A stretch of 64,000 bases of DNA from Microbispora siamensis (GCF_016863095.1 NZ_BOOF01000011.1:1-64000), one strand, 5' to 3'. Numbered from the stretch's first letter, positions 1-9,380 are shown. The notes: generated by a model from the letters alone, not told the origin. Numbers and translations: made by a program.

Positions 1-90
1 ACGCTCGCGCCGCACACGCTCGCGCCGCACACGCTCGCGCCGCACACGCTCGCGCCGCACACGCTCGCGCCGCACACGCTCGCGCCGCAC
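1..90 (+). repeat. Six perfect 15-bp tandem repeats coding TLAPH
   Basis: Six identical copies of ACGCTCGCGCCGCAC run from the first base of the window, so the array probably continues upstream. The unit is a multiple of three and is in frame with the membrane protein gene that follows, where it encodes the pentapeptide Thr-Leu-Ala-Pro-His six times. Perfect identity at DNA level points to recent slippage expansion or gene conversion. Confidence 0.9.
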
Positions 91-1962
91 CCCGGCGTCG
101 GCTACGACCGCGCCGGGCACCTGGCGCGGGCGGCGCTGGGGGCGGGCGTCGGCATGTTCGCCGGATTCTTCACCGGAATGATCGTCTCGGTCTTCCTCGG
201 CCTGGGCGTCCTAGCGCTGATGCTGTTCACCGCCCTCGGCACGATCGCGGGAGTGGTGCGGGGCTCGTCGTCGGCCCGCCGAGCCGCGGCGGCGTTCGCG
301 CAGGGGCCGGGGCGATACCCGCCGATGCCCGAGCCGCCCGCTCGTGTGCCCCAGGGTCCCGCCGAGTCCGCCGCCCAGGGCGTGAGCGTCTCCCCGCCCG
401 CCGCTCGTGTGCCCCAGGGTCCGGCCGAGCCCGCCGCCCAGGGGGCGGGTGTCTCCCCGCCGCCGCCCGCGTACGTGCCGCCGCCGCTGTTCCCGCGGCC
501 GCAACTGCCGGACGCGCCCCGATGGCTGCTGCCCGCCGCCGCGGCGGCAGGCCTGGTCGCCGCCGTCGCCCTGCCGTACGCGTCGCCCGGGCTGGGAATC
601 GTGCTGACGGCGGTCGCGCTGGGTGCGGCGGCGTTCCCGGCGGTGCTGCCGCTCCGGCGTGGCCGGATCACGCCGTGGACGGTGGTCTTCGGCCTCCTGG
701 CGTACGCGCTGGTCTCCGTGGCGCTCTTCCGCGACGCCGAATGGCTGGTCGGGCCGGTGCTGCTGGCCGCGTTCGGCGTCGGGTCCCTCGCGGTGTCGGG
801 CGGCGGGCGGGGCTGGCTCGCGGTGATCAAGGGAGGGGTCTCGGTCGCGTTCGCGGTGCTGCCGCTGCCGTGGTTCCTGGCCGGGCCGCTCCGGGGCCTG
901 GCGCGGCGCCGGATGCTGCCCACGCTGGTCAGCGCCGTCGTGACCGTCGTCCTGCTGGCCGTCTTCGGCCTGCTGTTCTCCTCTGCCGACGCCGTCTTCT
1001 CGGCCTTCCTCAGCGACCTGCTGCGTACGCCGGAATGGGCGCAGAGCCTGCCCTACCGGGTCTTCGTCTTCTGCGTGTTCGCGGTGCTGGCCGCAGCGGC
1101 GGTGCTGGTGGGCCTGCGCCCGGTGGCCGAGCCCGCCGCGCCCGACCTGCGGATGTCCCTCGGCCGGCAGGTGTGGGTGATCCCGCTGCTCGGGCTGAAC
1201 CTGCTGTTCGCGGCGTTCGTGGCCGTGCAGATCACGGTGCTGTTCGGCGGGAGCCGCAGGGTGCTGACGACGGCGGGGCTCACCTACGCGCAGTACGCGA
1301 GGTCGGGCTTCTTCGAACTCGTCACGGTCAGCGTCTTCGTGCTCGGCGTCGTGGCGGCCGCGGTCGCCCTGCTGCGCCGCGAGAGCCGGGCCGACCGCTG
1401 GCTGCTCGCCGCGCTGCTCGGCCTGCTGTGCGCGTTCACGCTGGTCATCCTCGCCTCGGCGCTGCACCGGCTCGGCCTCTACACCGACGCGTACGGCCTG
1501 TCGCGGCTGCGGGCCTCGGTGGAGGCGACGATCTGGTGGCTCGGCGCCGTGTTCGTGCTGGTGCTGGCGACGGGAGCGGTGCGGCTGTCCGGCGGCGGCA
1601 CGTCGTGGTTCTTCCGGGCCCTCGTGCTGCTCACCGGGGTGTCGCTGCTGGCGTTCGCGGTGTGGGACCCCGACGCGCGGGTGGCGGAGACCCAGCTCAC
1701 GGTCCGGGGCGTGGAGCGGCTCGACCACCGCTATCTGAGCGACCTCGGCGCGGAGGCCGTGCCGATCCTCGACCGCCTGCCCGAGCCGGACCGCAGCTGC
1801 GTGCTGAGCGACGTGGTGGCGGTCAACGACCTGTCCAGGCCGGACCCGTGGAACGGCTGGAACCTCGCCCGCGCCCGCGCCCGGGAGGTGCTGGAGCGGC
1901 GGCCCGTCGTGCGGCCCGACGACTGCCCCGGCTCGTCGCGTGTGCCCGGCCCGTACGACTGA
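1..1962 (+). CDS. DUF4153/DUF4173-type multi-pass membrane protein, 5'-truncated by window edge
   Basis: Integral membrane protein of unknown function. The frame is open from base 1, so the real start lies upstream; the ATG at 154 is merely the first internal Met. Visible order: TLAPH repeats (visible residues 1-30), a hydrophobic stretch (about 45-80), a Pro/Ala-rich linker holding a 21-residue duplication, then roughly ten membrane segments (about 175-535) and a hydrophilic tail of about 80 residues. The YAQYARSGFFEL stretch near residue 430 is my reason for placing it in the DUF4153/DUF4173 group; that assignment is from memory of the family. The stop at 1960-1962 is 13 bases before the next start, so the two genes may be co-transcribed, though their functions look unrelated. 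Confidence 0.75.
   Translation, partial: TLAPHTLAPHTLAPHTLAPHTLAPHTLAPHPGVGYDRAGHLARAALGAGVGMFAGFFTGMIVSVFLGLGVLALMLFTALGTIAGVVRGSSSARRAAAAFAQGPGRYPPMPEPPARVPQGPAESAAQGVSVSPPAARVPQGPAEPAAQGAGVSPPPPAYVPPPLFPRPQLPDAPRWLLPAAAAAGLVAAVALPYASPGLGIVLTAVALGAAAFPAVLPLRRGRITPWTVVFGLLAYALVSVALFRDAEWLVGPVLLAAFGVGSLAVSGGGRGWLAVIKGGVSVAFAVLPLPWFLAGPLRGLARRRMLPTLVSAVVTVVLLAVFGLLFSSADAVFSAFLSDLLRTPEWAQSLPYRVFVFCVFAVLAAAAVLVGLRPVAEPAAPDLRMSLGRQVWVIPLLGLNLLFAAFVAVQITVLFGGSRRVLTTAGLTYAQYARSGFFELVTVSVFVLGVVAAAVALLRRESRADRWLLAALLGLLCAFTLVILASALHRLGLYTDAYGLSRLRASVEATIWWLGAVFVLVLATGAVRLSGGGTSWFFRALVLLTGVSLLAFAVWDPDARVAETQLTVRGVERLDHRYLSDLGAEAVPILDRLPEPDRSCVLSDVVAVNDLSRPDPWNGWNLARARAREVLERRPVVRPDDCPGSSRVPGPYD
340..465 (+). 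repeat. Two 63-bp tandem repeats in the linker of the membrane protein
   Basis: Two adjacent 63-bp copies (340-402 and 403-465), each opening with GCTCGTGTGCCCCAGGGTCC, encode about 21 residues each of a Pro/Ala/Gln-rich linker (ARVPQGPAE...). They differ at several bases, so this duplication is older than the perfect 15-bp array upstream in the same gene. Confidence 0.85.
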
Positions 1963-1975
1963 TCTAATCGGGGGC

Positions 1976-3520
1976 GTGACCTTCGATGTGCTGATCAGCG
2001 GTGGCCGCGTCGTGGACGGCACCGGAGCCCCCGCGTTCCGCGCCGACGTCGGCGTGCGCGGGGGCCGGGTCGAGGCGGTGGGCCGCCTCGACGCCGCCGA
2101 GGCGGACGTGCGGATCGACGCGGCGGGCAGGCTCGTGCTGCCGGGCCTGATCGACTGCCACGCCCACGGCGACGCGGCCGTGTTCGACCCTCTCGTGCAG
2201 CACGCCGCGCTGCGGCAGGGGGTCACCACGTTCGTGCTGGGACAGGACGGGCTGTCGTTCGCGCCGGCCACGTCGCCAGCCGCCTTCGCGTACGCGAGCC
2301 GCTACTTCGCGGCGGTCAACGGCCCGCACCCGCACGTGGACGGGCCGGTGAGCGTCGCCGAACTGCTCGCCGGATACGACGGCGCGACCGCGCTCAACAC
2401 CGTCTACCTGCTTCCGCACGCGACGATCCGGTTCGATGTGATGGGCCCGGCGGAGCGGGCCGCGGACGAGGACGAGACGCGGGCCATGCTCCGCAGGGTC
2501 GAGACGGGCCTGGCCGAAGGGGCGGCCGGACTGTCGTCGGGGCTGGAGTACGCCCCCGGCCGGTACGCCGACGCCGCCGAACTCGCCGCCCTGTGCCGGC
2601 CGCTGAACGGCCTGCCGTACGTGACCCACATGCGCGCGTACGGCGCGTCCGCGTCGGTGGGGATGGCGGAGGTCGTGGAGATCGCCCGGCGGTCCGGCGC
2701 GGCCGTGCACGTCTCGCACCTCCACGGCCCGGCCTCCACCCTGCTGCCGCTGGTCGAGGACGCCCGGCGGCGAGATGTCGACCTGACCTTCGACACGTAT
2801 CCCTACCTGCGGTCCAGCACGATCCTGGCGATGGTGACGCTGCCGCCGTGGGTGCCCGCCGCCGACCCCGACCGCGCCGTGGCGATGCTGTCCTCCGAGC
2901 GTGACCGCCTCGCCGATGAGTGGGCGGGACGCGACGACCTGTGGCCGCGCATCACGCTCTCGCACGCCCCCGGGTTCGAGTGGGCCGAGGGGATGACCCT
3001 GCCCGCAGCCGCGGCCGAGTACGGCGCCACGCCCCCCGAGTTCTGCCGGCTGCTGCTGGCGAAGACCCGGCTCCAGGCGGGCTGCGTGCAGGCCCGCCCC
3101 GACGAGGGCCCGGCGGGGGAGGAGTCGGTGCGCGCGGTCATGCGCGACCCCGGCCACACCGGCGGCTCCGATGGCATCTACGTGGGCGGCCATCCGCACC
3201 CGCGCGGCTTCGGCGCGTTCGCCCGCTACCTCGGCCGGCACGTGCGCGAACTCGGCGACCTCACCTGGGAACAGGCCGCCGTGCACCTGGCCTCACACCC
3301 GGCGCGCCGCTTCCGGCTGCCCGACCGCGGTCTCGTACGGCCTGGTCAGGCCGCGGACCTGGTCGTCGTCGACCCGGCCACGGTGGCAGACACCGCGACC
3401 TACGAGAGGCCCCGGTCGCTCGCCGTGGGCGTGGACGACGTGATCGTCGGCGGCGTGCCGGTGCTGCGCGGCGGCAAGCTCACCGGAGCCACCCCCGGCC
3501 GCCCGCTGCGCCCCGCCTGA
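1976..3520 (+). CDS. N-acyl-D-amino-acid deacylase (D-aminoacylase), amidohydrolase superfamily
   Basis: Predicted zinc hydrolase removing the acyl group from N-acyl-D-amino acids, 514 residues, normal for the family. It opens with the small beta-sandwich strand (DVLISGGRVVDGTG), then the metal-binding HxH in DCHAHGD (His62 and His64). Further His-containing metal or substrate loops follow (THMRAYG, HVSHLHG) and a late GGSDGIY loop typical of D-aminoacylases. The GTG at 1976 is chosen because homology begins at once; the upstream in-frame start at 1940 would overlap the preceding gene. A G-run (1970-1974) sits just before the GTG, too close for a good ribosome site. A D-amino-acid gene set 7 kb downstream suggests a related role in D-amino-acid scavenging, but it is not in the same operon. 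Confidence 0.88.
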   Translation: MTFDVLISGGRVVDGTGAPAFRADVGVRGGRVEAVGRLDAAEADVRIDAAGRLVLPGLIDCHAHGDAAVFDPLVQHAALRQGVTTFVLGQDGLSFAPATSPAAFAYASRYFAAVNGPHPHVDGPVSVAELLAGYDGATALNTVYLLPHATIRFDVMGPAERAADEDETRAMLRRVETGLAEGAAGLSSGLEYAPGRYADAAELAALCRPLNGLPYVTHMRAYGASASVGMAEVVEIARRSGAAVHVSHLHGPASTLLPLVEDARRRDVDLTFDTYPYLRSSTILAMVTLPPWVPAADPDRAVAMLSSERDRLADEWAGRDDLWPRITLSHAPGFEWAEGMTLPAAAAEYGATPPEFCRLLLAKTRLQAGCVQARPDEGPAGEESVRAVMRDPGHTGGSDGIYVGGHPHPRGFGAFARYLGRHVRELGDLTWEQAAVHLASHPARRFRLPDRGLVRPGQAADLVVVDPATVADTATYERPRSLAVGVDDVIVGGVPVLRGGKLTGATPGRPLRPA

Positions 3521-3746
3521 AGGCCCGACCAGGGTTGGCTCGCTGTCCATGGGTGGTTCACAGGTGGGCGGCGTGCGTCGCGGACGGCTCGTCCGGCGGG
3601 GCGGCGGCGCGCGCCGTCGCCGACGCCGTTACGACAAAGAGGGACGGCCGAAAAGCTGATGCCTCCGGCACCAGCTCGTCGTGCTGCGCGGGTGACTGCG
3701 CTCGCAGAGCCCTGAAGCAAGGGACCTGGTGTAACGCGTCCACGAT

Positions 3747-4826
3747 TTGGCGGTATGGCTTGGTGTGGAGGAGGTGGACAAGTCCGGCTCGGGCGGGTCA
3801 GCGGAACGGGCGGCGTCGCCGGCCCCTGAGCAACTGCCAGGACTGCGGCTCGGGACCGAGATGAACGGACGGGCGTGGTGGCGGTCTCCGGCGATGACGA
3901 CGCTGGCCGCGACGGTGACGGCGTTGGGGGTCTTCGCCGGGATTGTCGCCTTTGCGCTGGACCGTGCTCAGAACAGGGACTACGTCGACGGAGCGTTCCG
4001 GAACTGGGCGGCCGTCGCGACGGTGTCGCTCCTGGTTTCGGTGGTGCTGCTTCTGCGTGGGATCGCGGCGGTCCGCGCCCTGCCGTCCGGCTGGACGCGG
4101 GGACGGGCGTGGTGGACGTGGAACTTACTGGCGTACGTCGTGCTCGGGGCGACGGCGGCGCTGCTCCTGAATCTCGTCGTGTCCGGCAGCAATCACGTCA
4201 GGGTGCCGATCCGGGACTTCGCCGTGCTCATCCAGGGCCTCACCCTCGCGGGATGGATCAGCGGAGCTCCCTGGCTCCTGCTGGTGTGGCTGACCCACGA
4301 GCAGGTGGGGCTCCTGGCCGTACACATCGGCCGGATCGTGCCTCCGCAGCCGGTGGGCGGGTTCTCCCCGGCGCGGCTTGACGCTCTTGTCGTCGCCGCC
4401 GCCGTCCAGGCCACCGCCCACGTCTGGCAGACCATCGAAAGGTGCGCCCTGGTCCTGGCCCTGCTGGTGTCCACAGCGGTGGTCAACACGGGTGCCCTGC
4501 GCGCCACCCTGATCATGTCCCACGCCATCCCGGCCTCGGACTTCCCGCCCGGCTGGGTCCTCGGGTACGGCGCCTTCTTCGCCACACTGGTGGCCGCGGT
4601 GGTCGTCCCGCTCGTCCTGGCTTGGCGCACCCAGGCGTACAGGTTGATCGACCGCGCCCTGGGCGAACCGGTCGCCGGCATTCCCGACGACACCTATCTG
4701 GCGGCTCGAACCCGCCTGGAGACCCACCTTCACATCGACGCCCAGATCCTGCGCCGGCCGATCGCCGCCCTCAGCGTCCTGTCTCCCATCGGCACGGCCG
4801 CCCTCACCGCGTTCATCGGCTCCTGA
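3747..4826 (+). CDS. Unknown multi-pass membrane protein
   Basis: I do not recognise this family. The protein has a hydrophilic N-terminus of about 45 residues, then around seven hydrophobic segments (near residues 50-70, 85-105, 130-150, 165-190, 240-260, 280-300 and at the C-terminus). No signal peptide, catalytic motif or binding motif is visible. The start is uncertain: the TTG at 3747 is the longest choice, GTG 3765 or 3774 lie close to a purine-rich GGAGGAGG stretch, and ATG 3861 would remove most of the hydrophilic head. It stands alone between a D-aminoacylase (226-bp gap) and a convergent two-component system. Confidence 0.6.
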   Translation: MAVWLGVEEVDKSGSGGSAERAASPAPEQLPGLRLGTEMNGRAWWRSPAMTTLAATVTALGVFAGIVAFALDRAQNRDYVDGAFRNWAAVATVSLLVSVVLLLRGIAAVRALPSGWTRGRAWWTWNLLAYVVLGATAALLLNLVVSGSNHVRVPIRDFAVLIQGLTLAGWISGAPWLLLVWLTHEQVGLLAVHIGRIVPPQPVGGFSPARLDALVVAAAVQATAHVWQTIERCALVLALLVSTAVVNTGALRATLIMSHAIPASDFPPGWVLGYGAFFATLVAAVVVPLVLAWRTQAYRLIDRALGEPVAGIPDDTYLAARTRLETHLHIDAQILRRPIAALSVLSPIGTAALTAFIGS

Positions 4827-4895
4827 GCGCCTCGGCGAGGCCCTCGAAGCGGGGTCCTACGGCCCCACGGTGTCCCGATGCGCGGCGCCGCGTCG

Positions 4896-5576
4896 TCATC
4901 GCCGATCGGTGCGGGACATCTCCTGGTCTCCGGCGACGACCAGGCCGGACTCGTACGCGAAGACGACGGCCTGCGCGCGGTCGCGCAGGTCCAGTTTCGT
5001 CAGCAGGTTGCTCACGTGACTCTTGACCGTGTGCTCGGTGACCACCAGATCAGCGGCGATCTCGGCGTTGGACCGGCCGCGTGCGAGCAGCCGCAGCGTG
5101 TCCATCTCCCGGTCGGTCAGCTCACCGAGTCGCTGCCGCAGCCGGGGCCGGGCACGTCCACGCCCGACGAACTCGGCGATCAGGCGCCGGGTGATCGCAG
5201 GGGCCAGCAGCGACTCCCCCTCGGCGACCAGGCGGACGGCGCGTACGAGGTCGTCCCGCCGTACGTCCTTGAGCAGGAAGCCGCTGGCCCCGGCGCGCAG
5301 GGCGTCGTAGACGTACTCGTCGACGTCGTACATCGTCAGGACCAGCACCTTCGCGTCGGTCCTGCGGCACACCCGCGCGGTGGCCTCGACGCCGTCCACG
5401 CCGGGCATCCGGATGTCCATGAGCACCACGTCCGGCGCCAGTTCGACCGCCTTGGCAACGGCCTCGGCGCCGTCGGCCGCCTCGCCGACCACGGTGATGT
5501 CGTCGTGGGCGTTGAGGATCATCGCGAAGCCACCGCGGAACAGGTCCTGGTCGTCGGCGACGAGTACGCGCAGCAT
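4896..5576 (-). CDS. NarL/FixJ-family response regulator
   Basis: DNA-binding response regulator of 226 residues. The receiver domain (1-120) shows the acidic pair D8/D9, phospho-acceptor D54 in VVLMDIRMPG, T81 and K103 in FLLKD. A LuxR-type helix-turn-helix follows (about 150-210; LTDREMDTLRLLARG, then SNAEIAADL and TVKSHVSNLL). The C-terminal tail is slightly longer than usual. It lies four bases downstream of its histidine kinase on the same strand, so the two form one operon and signal as a pair. The target may be the divergent acyltransferase-like gene or the operon itself; this is inferred only from position. Confidence 0.92.
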   Translation of the reverse strand: MLRVLVADDQDLFRGGFAMILNAHDDITVVGEAADGAEAVAKAVELAPDVVLMDIRMPGVDGVEATARVCRRTDAKVLVLTMYDVDEYVYDALRAGASGFLLKDVRRDDLVRAVRLVAEGESLLAPAITRRLIAEFVGRGRARPRLRQRLGELTDREMDTLRLLARGRSNAEIAADLVVTEHTVKSHVSNLLTKLDLRDRAQAVVFAYESGLVVAGDQEMSRTDRR

Positions 5577-5580
5577 GCCG

Positions 5581-6717
5581 TCAGCCGATCGGCAGGGTCG
5601 CGGTGACGGTCAGACCCGGGTTCCCCGGCCGGACGGCGAACCGGCCGCCGCAGGCCGTGACCCGCTCCCGCATCCCGATCATGCCGTGTCCTTCCCGTAG
5701 CTCCCGTCCGCCCCGGCCGTCGTCGGCGACCTCGACGTCCAGGGTGTCACCGGACCAGTGGAGCCCTACGCGGACGGTGCTCGCTCCAGCATGCCGGATC
5801 GTGTTGGTCAGCGCCTCCTGGATGATCCGGTACGCGGCGATGTCCACGTCGGAGGGAAGGCGCCGTGGCTCGCCACGCACGTCGGCGGAGACGTCCAGGC
5901 CGGCCCGGCGGGCGTTGTCCAGCAGACCGGGCAGGGCGTCGAGCCCGGGCTGCGGTCCCCGGGCCGGAGCCGGACCACCGGGTGCCTCGCTTCCGCGCAG
6001 CGCGCCGAGGATCAGGCGGAGCTGGCCGATCGCGTCCCGTCCGGCCTCGGCGATCGCCTCGAAGACCGCCTCGGCCTTCTCCGGGTGATCGCGCACCACC
6101 AGCGGGCCGGTCTCCGCCTGGATCACCATGAGGCCGACCGAGTGGGTCACGATGTCGTGCATGTCGCGGGCGATCCGGGTGCGTTCGCGGGCGACCGCGG
6201 CGGCGCGTTCCTCGCGGATGCGGGCTTCGCGCTCCCGTTCGGCCTCCCGGCCGGCCCGCCGGGCCCGTGCGCCCACGCCGAGCGCGTACGCGGCGACGAT
6301 CGCGGTGAGGAGGTAACGGTAGGTCTCCAGATCCTCGTGCGGGACGACGAGCGACACGGCCACGCCGGCGACGAGACCCGCGATGCCCCCGGCGCGCCGC
6401 GCCCGGGAGAGATCCGCCGCCGCGAACGTGTAGGTGCACACGAGCACGCCGTAGGGCAACAGCAGCAGCACCAGAGTCGCGGAGTGCGGCAGCGACTTCG
6501 CCGTGATCGACAGGAGCGTCGTGGCGCAGCCCACGACCGCCCCGACGGGGAGGATGGCGCGGCGCCGCCACAGCACGGGCACCGACATCAGGACGGCGAG
6601 CGCCACGGCCCACCACGGCTGCCGGTACGGGACGAGGACGGGCGTCACCGTCATCACGGTGACGACGGCGGCGATCGCGACGTCGGCCCTTGATGCACTG
6701 AGGATGCTCGCCCGCAT
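5581..6717 (-). CDS. Membrane sensor histidine kinase, HisKA_3/NarX-like type
   Basis: Partner kinase of the adjacent response regulator, 378 residues. The N-terminal 150 residues form about five membrane segments with very short loops, so the sensed signal is probably membrane-borne or intramembrane. A charged coiled-coil linker (about 150-182; AEREREARIREERAAA) leads to the dimerisation and phosphotransfer helix with His187 in IARDMHDIVTHS. A HATPase_c domain ends the protein (N box near EALTNTIRHA, G boxes DDGRGG and GHGMIGMRERV). The ATG at 6717 gives a full first membrane helix. The layout of a short membrane sensor plus LuxR-type partner is the common actinobacterial DesK/NarL-like form. 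Confidence 0.92.
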   Translation of the reverse strand: MRASILSASRADVAIAAVVTVMTVTPVLVPYRQPWWAVALAVLMSVPVLWRRRAILPVGAVVGCATTLLSITAKSLPHSATLVLLLLPYGVLVCTYTFAAADLSRARRAGGIAGLVAGVAVSLVVPHEDLETYRYLLTAIVAAYALGVGARARRAGREAEREREARIREERAAAVARERTRIARDMHDIVTHSVGLMVIQAETGPLVVRDHPEKAEAVFEAIAEAGRDAIGQLRLILGALRGSEAPGGPAPARGPQPGLDALPGLLDNARRAGLDVSADVRGEPRRLPSDVDIAAYRIIQEALTNTIRHAGASTVRVGLHWSGDTLDVEVADDGRGGRELREGHGMIGMRERVTACGGRFAVRPGNPGLTVTATLPIG

Positions 6718-6804
6718 GACCGGCTCCGGGGTTGTCGGAGGGAACCCGGCAAGACTATGCGCGCGGCACCCGCCGTCGCCTCCACCGCCCGGTTGAAGGC
6801 CGTC

Positions 6805-6820
6805 TCACTCCTTCGAGTGA
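6805..6820. promoter_or_regulatory. Inverted repeat between the two-component operon and the acyltransferase-like gene
   Basis: TCACTC-CTTC-GAGTGA, perfect 6-bp arms with a 4-base spacer, sits in the 229-bp divergent intergenic region, about 88 bases upstream of the kinase start and 127 upstream of the acyltransferase-like start. It is not followed by a T run and is not at a gene end, so an operator is more likely than a terminator. Binding by the adjacent response regulator is inference. Confidence 0.4.
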
Positions 6821-6946
6821 AACCCGGTGCCACGACTCTCCGAGCGGTCCTGGTCCCTGCGACCGGCACCCGGATCGTTCCCGCCGGTGATGTGCGTCGA
6901 GGCCGGAGCCTGGAGGGTCGGGGCGGCTGGAGAAGGAGGCTGCACG

Positions 6947-8431
6947 ATGAATTCACCGATCCGGCGTCTGGCCGTGGTGCTCGCCGCCACGGCGCTGTCC
7001 GCGACGCTGTTCCATCTCGGCACCGGGCTCACGCCGGTGCCCTGGCTCACCTGGGTCGCACCGCTGCCGGTGCTCGTCCTGGCTCACCATGTCGGCGCCC
7101 GCGCCGCGTTCCTCGCGGCGTCGGCCGCGTGGCTCGGCGGTGAGACGGCGATGTGGGGCTACTTCCTCGACACGGTGCGGATCCCGCCGCCGATGGTCGT
7201 GTCGATGCTCGTCGGGTCGGCCCTGCTGTTCGGGCTGGTCGTCCTGTTGTCACGGGCGCTGATGCTGGGGGGGCGTCCGCTGACGGCGGTCGCCGTCGTG
7301 CCGGCGGCCTGGGTCGCCGTGGAGTACGCGACCTCGGTGCTGTCACCGAACGGGGCATGGTGGAGCCTGGCCTACACCCAGGCCGGCGTCCTTCCGGTCC
7401 TGCAGACCGCCTCGGTCACCGGACCGTGGGGAATCACCTTCCTGATCCTCGTGGTTCCCGCGGCCGCCGCCGCGCTCCTCGCACCGTCCCCCGCAGTACC
7501 GGGGGCGGCCGGGCGGCTGCGCGTGGCGGTCACCGCCGCGATCGTCCTGGCCCTGGCGGTGGGATACGGCGCCTGGCGGCTGCGCACGCCGTACGGTGAG
7601 GGCTCGGGCTCGGAGAAGGTGGCGCTGCTCGCCGCCGACCACGACGGCTGGGTCCCGGTCGCCTCGGCGGAGGGACGTGACCTCCTCGGGCGGTACACGG
7701 CGCGGATCCCGGGCCTCGCCGCACGAGGTGCGCGGGTCGTGGTCATGCCGGAGAAGGTCTTCATCGCCGACGACGCGACACTGCCCGCCCTGGCGGCGCC
7801 GCTGGCGCGGCTCGCCGCCGACCACCGCGTCGACATCGTCGTCGGACTGGTCCTCAAGCGGTCCGGCAGCCTCCGCAACGCGGCCATCGACTTCCCCGCC
7901 GACGGGAGCCGGCCGGTCGAGTACTTCAAGCACCACCTCATCCCCGGACTGGAAAGCGATTTCCAACCCGGGGACCGTATGGCCTTCGTGCCCGGTTCGG
8001 GCTCCCGCTGGGGGATCGCGATCTGTTTCGACCTGGATCTGCCCGGTCTGGTGCGCGACTACCGCAGGAGCGGCGCCACGGCGATCTTCGTGCCCGCCTG
8101 GGACTTCGATCGGGACCGCTGGCTGCACGGGAGGATGGCGGTCACCCGGGGCGTCGAGACCGGGCTCACCGTGGCGCGCGCGGCGCGGAACGGCGACCTG
8201 GTCGTGAGCGACGCCAACGGCCGGATCCGGACCGAGGCGCACAGCGCGGACGCGCCGTTCGTGTCCGCCCTCACCACGCTGCCCACCCGCTCGGCCGACA
8301 CGCCCTACACAAGGTTCGGCGACTGGTTCGCCTGGGCCTGCGCGCTCCTGCTGGTGCTCGCACTCGCCTTCCTGACCCGCACCCGGCGTGCGCCGGCCGG
8401 GACTACCCGGCCAGGACCTGGCGCAGCGTGA
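6947..8431 (+). CDS. Apolipoprotein N-acyltransferase-like membrane carbon-nitrogen hydrolase
   Basis: Lnt-like protein of 494 residues: about six N-terminal membrane helices (1-215), an extracytoplasmic nitrilase-fold domain (about 220-460) and a C-terminal membrane helix. The nitrilase triad is visible as E269 (MPEKVF), K328 (FKHHLIPG) and C360 (AICFDLD). In Lnt this triad moves an acyl chain from phospholipid to the N-terminal cysteine of lipoproteins. The sequence around the triad departs from classical Lnt, so the substrate may differ. ATG 6947 is fixed by a strong AAGGAGG nine bases upstream; longer in-frame starts lack one. It is divergent from the two-component operon and overlaps the convergent hydrolase gene by 29 bases at its 3' end. 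Confidence 0.8.
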   Translation: MNSPIRRLAVVLAATALSATLFHLGTGLTPVPWLTWVAPLPVLVLAHHVGARAAFLAASAAWLGGETAMWGYFLDTVRIPPPMVVSMLVGSALLFGLVVLLSRALMLGGRPLTAVAVVPAAWVAVEYATSVLSPNGAWWSLAYTQAGVLPVLQTASVTGPWGITFLILVVPAAAAALLAPSPAVPGAAGRLRVAVTAAIVLALAVGYGAWRLRTPYGEGSGSEKVALLAADHDGWVPVASAEGRDLLGRYTARIPGLAARGARVVVMPEKVFIADDATLPALAAPLARLAADHRVDIVVGLVLKRSGSLRNAAIDFPADGSRPVEYFKHHLIPGLESDFQPGDRMAFVPGSGSRWGIAICFDLDLPGLVRDYRRSGATAIFVPAWDFDRDRWLHGRMAVTRGVETGLTVARAARNGDLVVSDANGRIRTEAHSADAPFVSALTTLPTRSADTPYTRFGDWFAWACALLLVLALAFLTRTRRAPAGTTRPGPGAA

Positions 8432-9269
8432 CGGCGAAGTTGTCCGGGTCGCCCGGCGTGCCGAACGTGTCGTCGAGGAACCCGCCGTGGTTGCTGGGGA
8501 AGATCACGGGTTTGGTGCCGAGCCGCTCGGCGACCGCCTCGCCCGCGCGGCGGGCCATCTGGCCCTCCGACTCGACTCCGACGCCGACGACGACGCGGGT
8601 CGGGGCCGCGCGGAGCGCGTCGAAGTCGGGCTCGTAGTGCGTGCAGGTCATGAGGTTCTGCTCGAACATCACGTCGCCACGCGAACCGTCGTCCTCCGCC
8701 GGCAGCCCGAACTCGGCCGGGCTCGGCATGGGCTGATCGGCGAAGTCCGCCGGGATCTCGCCCTGGTGACCGACGACCACGATGAACTTCACCATCGCCG
8801 GGCCGAAACCCTGCCGATCGTACGTCCGCCGGATGTCGGCCACGGCGGCCAGCGCCTGCTCCCGGTCCGGCAGCACCTGGGCGGCCGGCGGCTCGTGCGC
8901 CACGAGCGTGCGCACCTGTTCCGGATGCCGGGCCACGAGCGCGAGCCCGTTGACCGCGCCTCCGCTGCTGGCGAAGATGTCCACCGGCCCGCCTCCGAGC
9001 GCGTCGATCAGGCGGTGCAGGTCGTCGGCGTGCAGATCGGGCGTCGACTCGGCGGCGCCGTCGGTCCGCGTGCTCCGGTCGCTCCCGCGCGGGTCGTAGG
9101 TCACCACAGTGCGGTCCTGGAAGTGCCTGGCCAGGGCGGCGAACCCGGCGGCGCCCATCGGCGATCCGATCAGCAGCAGGATCGGCTCGGTGGTTCCCTC
9201 GGCCTCGCGCACGTCGTAGTGGAGAACGCAGCCGGGCACCTCAAGGGTGTGCGTCCTGGGCTCGGGCAT
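8403..9269 (-). CDS. Alpha/beta-hydrolase-fold protein
   Basis: Predicted cytoplasmic hydrolase of 288 residues. The fold is shown by the oxyanion region (LLLIGSPMG), the strand before it, the nucleophile elbow in FASSGGAVNG (a degenerate Gly-x-Ser-x-Gly whose first Gly is Ala/Ser) and a late His in SNHGGF. The substrate cannot be told. The start is the ATG at 9269 because AGGAG lies eight bases upstream; an in-frame start at 9305 lacks a ribosome site. Its 3' end overlaps the convergent acyltransferase-like gene. Confidence 0.8.
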   Translation of the reverse strand: MPEPRTHTLEVPGCVLHYDVREAEGTTEPILLLIGSPMGAAGFAALARHFQDRTVVTYDPRGSDRSTRTDGAAESTPDLHADDLHRLIDALGGGPVDIFASSGGAVNGLALVARHPEQVRTLVAHEPPAAQVLPDREQALAAVADIRRTYDRQGFGPAMVKFIVVVGHQGEIPADFADQPMPSPAEFGLPAEDDGSRGDVMFEQNLMTCTHYEPDFDALRAAPTRVVVGVGVESEGQMARRAGEAVAERLGTKPVIFPSNHGGFLDDTFGTPGDPDNFAVTLRQVLAG

Positions 9270-9380
9270 GGAGTGGCTCCTCTTCGACGCGGGTGAGGCG
9301 GCCAACCTTATCTCGAACGTGTCATCGAATGAAGGGCGATTCGCGGAATCGGCGGAGGCGTCGATTCGACCCGGCCGGGG

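Noticed and set aside
1-90. CRISPR array
   Set aside because: The units are 15 bp, perfectly contiguous with no spacers, and in frame with a coding gene.
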